Source: Ciona savignyi (taxonomy: Eukaryota; Chordata; Ascidiacea; Phlebobranchia; Cionidae). From it: a stretch of DNA of 64,000 nucleotides. Position numbers and translations under genes: made by a program. The notes below the pieces were generated by a model that was given only the letters and a program-made list of their open reading frames with translations, was not told the origin of the DNA and did not search any database. Numbering within the stretch: the stretch's first letter is position 1; each line of letters opens with the position of its first letter. Shown here piece after piece: positions 1 through 10,904 of this stretch. Location: positions 545,825 through 609,824 of the forward strand of contig CH003264.1 of NCBI GenBank assembly GCA_000149265.1, given 5' to 3'.

Positions 1-39
1 AGCATTATGAATTTGAAACTCAATCCCGATTATCCTTAG

Positions 40-268
40 GTGTCCCCCATCGCAACAGCGAAGGCCCCATTCGAATCACCGGCGGTCGGAAGCCGCTGTT
101 CCCCCCTAAACCCCACCCCAAATCCACCCCGCCAAACCCCCCTCAAACCCATCAGTGTCGGCCACCGACCCAACCCACCTTCCCGGGGCCTCAGTGGCAT
201 CCCCAGTCAACAAATCGCTATCGACCGTCACCGCGTCTCGAAGTTCGGCCAAACGAAGAAAACTTGAG
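40..268 (+). CDS. KDM6A: Uncertain upstream KDM6 exon (two open frames)
   Basis: A pyrimidine-rich acceptor ends at 39 and a donor (gtagga) starts at 269. The downstream exon at 796 needs phase 0. That fits the frame ending SSAKRRKLE, which is closed by TAA at 107-109, so it would need the acceptor at 154-155 and an exon 156-268. A different frame is open over the whole of 42-268 but leaves phase 2, which the acceptor at 794-795 does not accept. I favour 156-268. Pro/Ser-rich composition gives little homology to decide. Confidence 0.45.
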
Positions 269-3200
269 GTAGGAACCTGTGACATTAGTTTTACGCAATA
301 CCATCACTGTGGAACAAATATAAAGCGCTCAGGAAAGTGTTTTTATTAAATTGAGATGTAAATATAAGTCTTAACTTTTTTCTGTTTTTTACAATTTAAA
401 AATAAAATAAAATACCTATATATTTTAAACTTAACATTAGTTAAATTGACTTTAAGTTTGTTTTGTAATGAATTTAATAGTGCAATTATCAAACACTGCA
501 GGGAAAATAAAATAAATATGCACATTTATGTATGAACCCGAGCATATTTTTCCACAAAGTTTATTTTTCCACTTTTGTTGAACTGACACTTTGTTAAGTA
601 ACCAATTATTTAGCAAACCATCATAAAAAGGATAAACTAGGTAGCTTTGTCTGAAGATAAATGTTAGCCGAACAATCTAGGTATGATGCTTTGAGACTTA
701 ACAAAAATACTGCAGTGTATTTAGTTTATTTGGGAATTTAGCAACCATCACCTCGAGTATTATTGTCGTTCAATCGAATCTAAAACGCTCCCCAGACGTC
801 GCCAGAGAGCTGGCAACCCCCGATGTGGTATTTGTCGGCGCAGCAGATCCAAGTTCTTCAAAACCTCCGACTCAATCGATCGATCCTTACTTCCAACCAG
901 CTGATGGAGCTAGAGAGGTTGGAGCACAACTTCGCCATCATGTCCCAGCATCAAGTGGTGAGTGTATGTGCTGTGTGTGTGCTTTGTGTGTTACTTAATT
1001 CACCCAAATTTATTTGAAAATTTATCCAAATCGACCAACATTTATCCAAATTTAAATTTTATTTAAAAAATCTTCTGACTATACAATCCTCCATCGACTA
1101 TTTTAACCCCTTGGTGGGCGCAAGTTGATCTGATGATTGGTCGTATGTTAACCGCCTTGGTTTTCCCATTATGGGGGATAAACATAAATATTCTAATTTA
1201 TCCAAGTTTTATTGAAACTTTTAAAAAATCTGGTGAATATACACCTATTGTATCCCATATAGCCTAAACATCCAAAACCACCAACTCACCACCTCTCATC
1301 TCATTCTAGGCTGTGAAAGAACAGATTGAGAAGCAGCGGCTGATGGCAACCGTCACGCGGCACCAAGCCGTGCCAACCGCCATCCCTACTGCCACCGCGG
1401 TCAACTCATTGCCCGGCAACATGGTGACAAGCATGGCGGTGTCGCCCATGGTGAATGGGATTATCCCGAGTCCGACCACTGTCAGCGCAGTTGTCACGAC
1501 GCAAGGCATTGTATGTAGCACTCCAAGTGGAAAGGAGAGGTACCCGATGAACTCGATAGTCAATGGAACAATGGACAATCACTTGTACAAAGATGCGACC
1601 GGCATGGACAAATCTCATTTAAAAACCGGGAAACTTGTCTCCTCCCCTGTGTTATCCAACGCAAATGGGGTTAACGGGGTGTTTTCCCCATCTGCCCCTT
1701 CAGGGGTTCAGGGTTACCCTCCCGTATTACAAACCACTACCTCATCCCACAAACTGTTACCCAACGGCCCCGCGACGGAAAACGGGAAGTTAAACTACCA
1801 CCACCACCAAGGGGCGCTAGACGGTGGAGCGAGGTACAACAGTGTGATGGACACGCCACAGGACACTCCGTCCAGTGACGTCAACCCATCACTACACACC
1901 ACCACCAACCCCTACCAGCTACAAACCAAACTCACGAACCACATGCACCACCACGGCGGCACGAACGGCAGCATAGTGAGCATCAAACCCTCACCCCCGC
2001 TATCCCATGCTTCACGGAGCTCTGGGGCCGATGGGGTGCTTTCCCCAACGTCAGCCTCTCTCGATCAGAGACAATCGCCGATAAAAGAGAAATTGGGTGA
2101 AAAAGAGGATTTATTGTCGGAGGACAAGTACTTGAAGCAATCGTACGAACTCTCTGTGATACCACATCGACCTCTGCCGCCTCTCCTACAACCCATTGGA
2201 ATACCATTCACGCTTCCAGCTAGAGATGTCATACAGACCTGCAGGTAAATAGATTGTGATTGTGCTTGAGCATGGAAATGTGGCGCAATGCATGGGTACT
2301 TTCCCACATGAAACACTGTTTTTATCTCGTTTTAATCACTAATTTTCTTAGGATGACTTTTTGACCAATTTGAAATATAAGTACAAAAACCACTGAATTG
2401 TTTACTTATCAACTAATTCATAGCCGACTCTAACAACATTGAGTTTAAAACTATCCTAATTCATGAATTGTTACTAATCACTCAACCACCTAATGGTGGA
2501 GAGGTTAACTGAAGATTTCGAACTAGCTCTGTTTTAAATTTCTGTATCCGTTGTTTCAAATATTAGTTACTAGAAGAAACCTTTGTTCACTATCCCACCT
2601 ATGTATGAGGAATTTTGCATTTTAAATCACATGTAATGATAGTAGTTAATTGCTGCAGGATATTATCATGCGGTGGTGATTCTTGTTGTGTTTTGTAGTT
2701 GCAACGAGATATTGTGATAACCACAATTAAAATTATACAGCAACAGCTTTGTACCTCTTTCTTTGTTTTAAATTCTTTTTATTATTTATGCTTAATGCCT
2801 TGCGACTGGGTTGGTAGTTGTACGACTTTGGCACATTTAAAGCATCATTATACAATTCTGATAACCTCTACGCAGGAAACTGATGTGCAATGGTTCCTCC
2901 CCGAAACACCTGCACCTCGATAAGTGCCCACCACCGTCGAAACCCCCCTCAAGAAAACAAACCCTCCCGAAGGAAGAGTTGAGTCCCCCGGCCCCAACAA
3001 TATATGTGAGTTTCATATTAATAACCGGGGAAAGTTGGTACGGTGTTTAGGCTTGGAAATTTCTGCCACATCGATTTTATATGCAGTTTACTACTTTCAT
3101 CCACTTCCGGATATTCATAGTTCCTACGGGTTTATTGTTAGTTTATTTTATGTTTGCCCAAACTGTAACCTTTATTACTATAAGTAGAATTCAAGAATAG

Positions 3201-6200
3201 TGCTTACTGGCTATATAATAATGCAATGTCTTAAATGAGGCATTATTAGTGTTCTAAAGTTAGAATATATGTTATTAGAATATATGTTATTGACCATATT
3301 GTTAAATTTATACAGATAAGTAGAATTTTAACCCGAATGTACCCATATGTACTGTTTGACGCAGTATAATGCAGCATATGGTCGGAATTTTTGGATAGGC
3401 ATCTCCATTTTTATTTTCGGGGTAAATTTCCTAAACTTCCAACCCCCTTCCAGCTGGAGAGCAAGAAGGAAGCAATGTCGAGAGCACTGGCTGATTTTTG
3501 CACCAATCCTCAAAACCCTGTCACTGTGATCCGGGGTCTAGCAGCCGCGTTGAAACTTGACCTTGGTCTCTTCTCCACCAAGACGTTGGTCGAGAGCAAC
3601 CCTCAGTGCACAGTCGAGGTTCGGACTCAGGTAAGAAGCCCCCGCTTTTTCTTTACCGCCACCCCCTGCTTGTTTTCTCGTACCTGCGATGTCTTTATCC
3701 AAATAAGTTTGCAGTTATTTTTAAATCAATAATTTTGAATCTACAATTTGGAACCCTTTTAAAATTGAAAGAGGAAGCATGTTATTAATTCTTACATAAC
3801 CTAGATCTTGTATGATAGGCTAAACTTCAATGTAAAAGCCTATTTAATTTACACATTTGAAATCTGTCTATCTGTCATGTGTGCAAGATAGAAAGTCTTT
3901 TCTGTTGTTTTACATATGCATAAATATGGGGAAACCCCTGTACACTATTATTTACAATGGCGTGTAAGGTAACCTTGTTTATATTTGCTCTGAGATTGGG
4001 GAATCCCCACCATAACAGCCTAGCAGAGTTTGTTGTGTAAATATTGAAATTGACCGTAGCAGTAGCGTAAACACTAACATGTGAAAAGAGGATCATCGTT
4101 TAGGGTTGGTTTACAAGCAAAACATCTTCATAGACATTTTGGTCTGTTTTCCCAAGTATTTTTTTAATGCAGATATATATATGCTTGATTAAAGATATTT
4201 GCAATTTTATTGATTAAAATTGATTGAAAAACATAGGAATATTGGGTTCAACAATTACTTTACATTTTTATATTGTCTACTATAGCAAGGTAGGTTGCAT
4301 ACAATCAGTGGAAGTGTTTACACTCAGTACAACCTAAAAAGGCAAATCTCGCAACTATACCACTTTTTTTACAAACCCATTTTCCATGCCACCTTGGTCA
4401 CTTTAACCACGGTTGCGACGGGTGGTACATAGTAAAGGAAATTGACTGTATGCTTAAAAACAACCGACGCTGTCCTAACAAAACCAGCTTGTGTTGTTAT
4501 GGCGTAAGTGTTTTAAAAAAATGGTTATCAGAAACTTATATTTCCACACTTTAACACACATTGTAAATTGCGGACAACATATTTATATAGTTCCATTTAT
4601 AGCAAGGCATGTTGCCTACATACAGTAGGTTGGTGGGAGTATTTACACCCGGTACAACCTTGTACAAATTGTCTATTGCGGACAACATGAAATCATCCAC
4701 AATGACTAACACACGAATCACATCCCCCCAGGCACAACAACCATCGGAGGAGAACTGGGATAGCAACGGAACCAACAAAGTCTGGTTGTGTGAGAGCAGT
4801 CGATCGTACAGTAGCATCGCCAAGTATGCGCAGTATCAGGCCATGACTTTCCAAGAATCTATGAAGGTAAGAATAAATCGGAATAGTGGTGTGTGGTTTG
4901 CTAGGAATAGATAGGAATAGTGGTGTGATTATGTGTATAGTAATTCATCACCATCCTAGGTGATCTGCCAATAAAAAAGCCTTGTATACTGTATACTCTT
5001 AGCTGACCTTATCTTTGTGGCTTGTCCTTGTATGGGAAGTTTAAGCTTGATGGTCTAGGCTATTGCAGTGTGAGCATCTGGTCACAGGAGTATTTAATAA
5101 CCAAGTATAATATCACTGTCCGGCAATTACTTGGCAAATTAGATAAGCCTCTTGTATTGACAGAAAGAAATAAGTGCACCATGTTAAAATGTGATCAAAT
5201 AATGATTTTAGTTAAAATCTTTGTTTAAAAATTGTAAAGTATTTGTAAACCTAATAGGGGACCTAGGGGTGCAGTTAGGAAATCAGGGATGCATTTTGCA
5301 AGTTTCTACCAGCAACAATGGAAACTGCCACTCAAAGTGTGCAGAGTTCAATACTCAGCAAGCAGCTCCACCCAATAATAACTCCCATCCAATCCTCAGG
5401 ACGAGGAAGCGAAGAGGAACACGAACCAAAACACCTCCGGAGAGAAGTCTAGTCGTGGAACGAGCGACGCATCCGATCCGTGCTCCAGCAAGTCCACATC
5501 GAAGAGGAAGACATTCAAAACTATCAAGTTCGGGACCAACATCGATCTCTCGGATGAAAAGAAGTGGAAGTTGCAGCTGCAGGAGCTTTCCAAGCTCCCA
5601 TGGTTGTTTCGGGTGAGCTGGTGGTTTAATTACGGGGTTGGGAAGTGGGGGGTATTGCTTTAACCCCAGGTGGGGGTACTGCAGTGTCTTTAAATGGAGG
5701 TGTTGTAATTGGGAGGCTATTGTAGTGTTCTTAACCACTGGGGCTAGGGAACTATTACTTTAACACCACGGTAGTGGGCGTATTGCATTGTCTTTAACCC
5801 ATGGGTGAGGTAACTGACCTCAGGAATGACTAATGAAATATGTGTTAAAAATAGGAAAATAATTATTAATTACAAAGCCCATGTATTACCTCTATTCCTC
5901 CGAATATACAAGTAGTTAGCCACAGGCCAATTAGTGGAGAACGTCAATAATTATGTACCGCACTCCCACACTTTGGGAAGTATTTGTTCCTTTGTGTTAT
6001 TGGGTTGCGATAATTAATATTAAAGTAAAAGTCTGGTTTAAGCTATAAATATTTTCACTAACAAGTACTTTATTTATTTCAAACATATAGTAAAAACAAA
6101 ATCAACAAAAATGCAGAAATATTCATTATGCTAAAAAAATTTAGGGAGTATATATATCAACAGAATTATAATTTTTTGCTAAAAATCATCAATTATAAAA

Positions 6201-9200
6201 AAAGTTCAAATCAATTTTGCTGAGTCACTCATTTAACATTTCATTTTTAGCTCGTCTCCGCGGGCAACATGCTGAGTCATGTCGGGCACAGCATCTTGGG
6301 AATGAACACGATCCAACTCTACATGAAGGTCCCCGGCTCCCGGACCCCCGGTCACCAGGAGAACAACAACTACTCTGCGATCAACATCAACATCGGACCG
6401 GGGGATTGCGAGTGGTTCGCCGTGCCAGAGGAATATTGGGGGGAGATCTGCAATCTGTGCGAGAAGTATGTTTTGTAGCCTGTTTAGCTAAAAAAAACTG
6501 TAAAAAATAGTGAATTGTGATTTGTGGTTGTGTTAGCCATTCATTGATGTTTAAATTAATTTAGCAGTTTAATAATATAGTAGCTATTTTAGCAACATTT
6601 GAGAGAAGTAAGTTCCGGTTCAAGGATATTTGCTTGGATTTCTAAATCAGTCCCTGTTGTATGCTATAGTGATTTGTGATTTCTTTGTATGTAATCTTAT
6701 AATATTTATTTTAGTGACTTGTGATCTTTGATAACAGTAAAATTCATTGCGTTAATATCTAATAAACTTGCATGTAGTATTGTTACTTTTTTATATGGTA
6801 TTGCTCTACTTACCAATACCATATAAATGTGTTTTTAGCTCTAATTACCAATACCACTTTTTGTGTTTTTAGCTTGGCGCTTTATATTTAAACTAAACCA
6901 AAACCCAAACTTATTTCCCTCAAACCGCAAATTAAAATTACCGTTTGCAAACCCCCCACCCAAAATCAGTTCTTCTACATTTCCAACCCAAAACCTCCTT
7001 CAAACCCCCAAAGTATATAAACCGCATTGTTGCGCAGACACAACATCAACTACTTATCGGGCTCATGGTGGCCAGTGTTGGAGGATCTCTACCACGCCAA
7101 CATACCAGTGTATCGGTTCATACAGAAGCCTGGTGATCTTGTGTGGCTCAATGCGGGGACAGTGCATTGGGTGCAAGCCGTGGTGAGTAGAATATCATGA
7201 TGGGTCCACACCATATTATTTTAAATTTCTCACACTGTTCTAAGACGAACAAATAGTCTGGTCAAAAATAAAGTTTACGCCCAACACCTCAATTCTTGTT
7301 GAATTCACTTAAATGTGTTTTTAGTGCGCTTCACACACCCGACATAGCTCTTAATACATTGTGATCTACCAGTGTTTTGGTTAACCTAGGATAGTTTTTA
7401 TTTTTTTACGAATTTTTGCCTAAATACTGCCTGCTAGGATGTTAGATTTTTGTCCAAGTGTGACTTCGTTAAATTGTATTTTTCATTCTTTTTAACCTCG
7501 CTGTCTTGACAATTTCTACATTGTGATGTTTGTGTGTTTTTCCTTAACAAGGAATTTATCCTAATGCTACCTGCAAGGTTATATTTTTGTCCAAATATGG
7601 CGTCGTTTAAATATATACTTCTCGCTAAAAATGGGTCATTTATTTATCTCCAGGGTTGGTGCAACAATATAGCATGGAATGTGGGTCTAGTGTCCCCCCA
7701 CCAGTACCAGATGACTGTGGAAAGATACGAATGGAATAAATTCTGTGGTTACAAGTCCATCGTTCCCATCGTTCAACTGACATGGAACATGGCACAACAC
7801 GTTCGCATCACTAACCCCAAGCTCTTCAATATGATGAAGTGAGTTTCTAAACTTTGGCAATTTAAGATTCCTTATTAGAGTTTTTTAAATCATGCACAGA
7901 ATGATACTGGAAGTGTCTACTGGATTTGTGTACTGTATGGACGTTTCAAATTATTTATCGGCACTGGAGTATCCGTGCTTAATGCTGATGCATACAGAAC
8001 AAAGGCAATACTAAAATACTTAATTATAGAACTACGGAATTTTTTACTAATTCCCAACTCACTCTAACCACATTGAGTATAGAAAATCAGAAATGCACAA
8101 ATTGATACTATTAACTGACCCCTGGCGGTAATGGAGTATACAGAGAAATATCTTGGTATTACATTTTCGTATATCTGTTTCCTGCTCTAAAGATCGCCCA
8201 CGGGATGCGTTTTTGTGGGTTCTCCATTCTAACCCCTTCTCCCTCCACAGAACCTGCATGATGCGTTCATTGTGGCAATGTCAGCAGATGCTCGATAATC
8301 TCAAGAAGAACAACATCGACGTGATATGGCATGGAAGGACCGATGAGGAACACTCGCACTACTGCGAAACATGCGAGGTGAGGTTTACCCATCCTATCTG
8401 GGGAGTGGTTGGAAAATTGGTAGTTTTTAAAGATTTTCGAACAAGTATAATGTAGTTTATTTGAATTCGTAAGATTATGGGCAACAAATTTTTTAAATAT
8501 GTCATAAGATAACTGCCGAATGACCAAGGGTTTTTAGTTCAATGGGAGTAATCTTGCCTTAATGCATTTTTACGCATGCTGCAAACCATAATGTTCAAAA
8601 AGTAAAGAAGGATTCATGAGGACCATGTTGCAATCATTCATGAACACTAACAGATCTCTTATTTTTAAAGTAATCAATTTTTTGAAGTAATGTTTACGGT
8701 TAGGTAATTGTTATGTGTGATGATCACAGTTCATTTCCTATTTTCTGTGGGGCCTGTGTTTATTATACATCACCTTTTTCATGTGCGATCACATTGCAAG
8801 TGAAACCTAAAACCGAACGCTTCATTTTATTGATTCTAACTCCATCAACCCCCCAGGTTGAGTTGTTCAACTTGTTGTTCGTCCGACGCTCCGAGAGCAA
8901 CCTGCAGACTCACCTGGTACATTGTTTAAACTGCGCGAGGAACCTCAACCCAGACCTCGAAAACTTTGTCGTTCTCAACCAGTACCACACTGATGAGTTG
9001 ATGCGAATATACGACAGCTTCACACTCGTAAGTCGGATTCTTTCAATAAGCGCTAGATATCGAAATTTTTAGTTTTTGCTTAAAAAGATGTTGCATTTCG
9101 GTAGTTGTACACATGTAATATACAAAAATAAAACAAATACAAAATGTAAGACACCTCTTCCACATTTGCACCAGTTACTTAACCTCCATTTTGTTTCAAC

Positions 9201-9441
9201 TTAATGAGATGGTTTCCAACTCGATTCTCTTTGTTTCACTTATTTTGTTAATAATTTCAACAAATTTTGTGTTAAAAATTTAAGGCTATTCCTTTAACTC
9301 GTTTGTGATGTTTATTTTTATATGTTAACCACAAAAGCATTTATATTTGTTGAAATTTTATTAAATCCGGTATACACAAAGCTCTAAAAAACCTATTTAA
9401 ACGCTTCCTTCTCGTCGCAGGCAAAACGCTCCAAAACCTGA
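40..9441 (+). CDS. KDM6A: KDM6A/UTX-type histone H3K27 demethylase, 3' part
   Basis: Nuclear Fe(II)/2-oxoglutarate dioxygenase that removes methyl groups from histone H3 lysine 27 and acts in COMPASS-type complexes. Exons read with consistent phase: 796-957, 1310-2244, 2876-3005, 3454-3630, 4732-4866, 5400-5612, 6251-6465, 7038-7182, 7654-7838, 8251-8377, 8857-9027, 9421-9441 (stop). They encode 871 residues. A further exon ends at 268; its start (40 or 156) is uncertain. Landmarks matching vertebrate UTX in order are [65 protein letters not shown], the JmjC core and the C-terminal zinc domain. The long exon 1310-2244 encodes a Ser/Thr/Pro/Asn-rich linker, as in UTX. The TPR region must lie upstream of the window. 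The tail after FTL is only six residues (AKRSKT). Very confident for KDM6 family; UTX versus another KDM6 paralogue is inferred from the linker motifs. Confidence 0.96.
958..1309 (+). other. KDM6 intron, 352 bases
   Basis: It runs from the gtgagt donor at 958 to the TTCTAG acceptor at 1309. It holds AT-rich sequence and a weak stretch (about 1108-1200) resembling the SINE-B body, including GGTGGGCGCAA. Nothing else was seen. Confidence 0.5.
4260..4690 (+). repeat. Dispersed pair of ~60-base repeats in KDM6 intron
   Basis: TATAGCAAGGTAGGTTGCATAC at about 4282 and TATAGCAAGGCATGTTGCCTAC at about 4600 share the downstream GTTTACAC/ATTTACAC and GTACAACCT blocks. A TTGCGGACAACAT motif also occurs twice (about 4567 and 4675). 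The second copy lies just before the exon at 4732. Confidence 0.5.
5623..5815 (+). repeat. Degenerate G-rich tandem repeat in KDM6 intron
   Basis: Several diverged copies of a unit of roughly 45 bases, each with a GGGG run, a TATTG(C/T) or TACTG core and CTTTAACC or CTTAACC, follow the donor at 5613. Spacing is irregular. No coding role is suggested. Confidence 0.55.
6251..8377 (+). CDS. KDM6A: JmjC catalytic domain exons of KDM6
   Basis: Four exons hold the double-stranded beta-helix core. The iron-binding HxE is in GHQENNN (His codon 6353-6355, Glu codon 6359-6361). The distal iron-binding His is in AGTVHW (codon 7165-7167). The Lys of YMKVPGS and the Asn-rich strand that follow the family's 2-oxoglutarate pocket are present. 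All three metal ligands are intact, so an active demethylase is expected; this follows from family knowledge, not from any measurement. Confidence 0.95.
6790..6827 (+). repeat. Perfect 14-bp inverted repeat (hairpin)
   Basis: TTTATATGGTATTG (6790-6803) and its exact complement (6814-6827) flank a 10-base loop in a KDM6 intron. A partial third copy (TTACCAATACCA) follows at about 6844-6855. It could be a small foldback element or a structured intron segment. Confidence 0.7.
7353..7615 (+). repeat. Diverged direct duplication in KDM6 intron
   Basis: The segment from TACATTGTGAT at about 7353 through TTTTTGTCCAAGTGTGACTTCGTT recurs at about 7518-7615 as TACATTGTGAT through TTTTTGTCCAAATATGGCGTCGTT. 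Both copies share the CCTAATGCTACCTGC-type middle. The second copy ends about 40 bases before the exon at 7654. Confidence 0.6.
8251..9027 (+). CDS. KDM6A: KDM6 C-terminal zinc-binding (GATA-like) domain exons
   Basis: Two exons encode CETCE (Cys codons 8363-8365 and 8372-8374) and CLNCA (Cys codons 8923-8925 and 8932-8934). These are the four cysteines that bind the structural zinc beside the JmjC domain in UTX and JMJD3. The flanking IWHGRT and [10 protein letters not shown] segments also match the family. This domain helps recognise the H3 tail around the target lysine. Confidence 0.93.
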
Positions 9442-10904
9442 CCTCACGTGACCCGACGCACTGAAGCGTACGACGCATGAAGTCACGTGACCGTTAGAAG
9501 CGCTTCCGTCGTTCAGCAGTCCCTATGCAAGAGCATCATCCACTTGTCGGTTCGGCCCCCTGACTCGCCGACCACCAATTTAGGCCTTTCCAGCAGCAGC
9601 AGCAGCTCATGGCGGCCGCGCGATTCAACTCACTGGGCCGCCTTTTTAACTTGATTTTACACACATACGCACACACAGCAATGTACGTGTACATAACACC
9701 AGTTCTATTGGCCTCGGGTCCAACCAACCGGAGTTAAACGACCAGAGTGAACCCTTCTTTGCATGTGCCCTCCTGAAACCTTAGTTTCCCAACGCATGAT
9801 GGGTTTAAGTTTTGTGCAATAGAGTGGACCCGACGGTAGGAGGTGTCGCCGAAGAATCAGCCGCTTGGACAAAAACCTTGCAAGCTTTAATCCCTCGGGT
9901 GTCGCGCAACAAGACCTTCGCAAACCAAAGCCTTTTTGCTTATTTTCACCGTACTTCATGCCTATTCGCCCGCGTTGAAGCGGCGACACAAAGTCAATCT
10001 GTGTCATTTAGATATTTTTTCTAAGAAACCACCTTTTTGTTTATTTTACTAAGTATGTTTTTGCGCGATCGTTATTTTCCCGAGCAGGTTGTCACTTCGG
10101 ACTGTCAAAAGTTTTTTTGTGTTTGTTTTTTTCTCTCACGCCGAAAATATTCTTATGCCCGTTTGATGTATTTCATCGACTATTGGTTCCTGTACCGTGC
10201 GACCACCTAAAGGACTTAAAATATACGCCGCTAAACCTACGAAGCAGTGGTTATTATGTCTCTAGAAAGAATTTGGTTGGCCGAAACAAATAGGTTCAGT
10301 TCATTTTTGTGTTATTATGAAAACACACAAAATGACCCATATAAAAATAGAAACTGAAAAAAAAACCAGTAGTTAAAACCCGTCTATAATCTACAATTAT
10401 TTAGAGTGGGTATAGTCCGGGATGGCCGACAAACCTAAATTTAAAAAAATGTATAAATTAAATTTCCAGAAAAATGTTTAAATTAAAATCGTTACTCTTG
10501 AAATGCCCAAAATAGTAGTATTAACTGGACAGTCTTTAAAAAGTAGCTGAGAGAAATATTGGTCATTACCAAATGGTACACTGGTTTTAGTATTTTGTAA
10601 AAACAACACCTGAAATTATAACAGAAAACTTAAAAGCTTTTTGTTTAAGCTAAAGAAATAGCAACTATCATATATATGAATATCTAAAAATGGGATTTTA
10701 GCGATGTAAAATAATTTGATTTCCGTTGAATTCTATTCAAAATCCAGTTATATTTCGACTTAGGGTCACAATTGTTTATGTGACGTCATATAACACTAAA
10801 TATACAATATACCTTAGTGACGGCTTAACTACGGAAAGGCTGTGCGTAGGCCGAATGTAAAATTTATCTGAAGCCGTTCGTTTTGCTTCGTTTAAAAAAT
10901 CAAA
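9442..10904 (+). other. Intergenic region between KDM6 and FSIP2-like genes
   Basis: It contains the KDM6 3' UTR and, presumably, the FSIP2-like promoter. Seen here: two CACGTG palindromes (about 9446-9451 and 9484-9489), a short (CAG)n run near 9592-9606, and AT-rich sequence. I found no AATAAA close to the KDM6 stop and no coding exon. Confidence 0.6.

Noticed and set aside
1306..1618. Two minus-strand open frames
   Set aside because: They lie inside the long KDM6 linker exon 1310-2244 and show no independent support.
5355..5738. 127-codon minus-strand open frame
   Set aside because: It is the shadow of the KDM6 exon at 5400-5612, which is clearly coding on the + strand.
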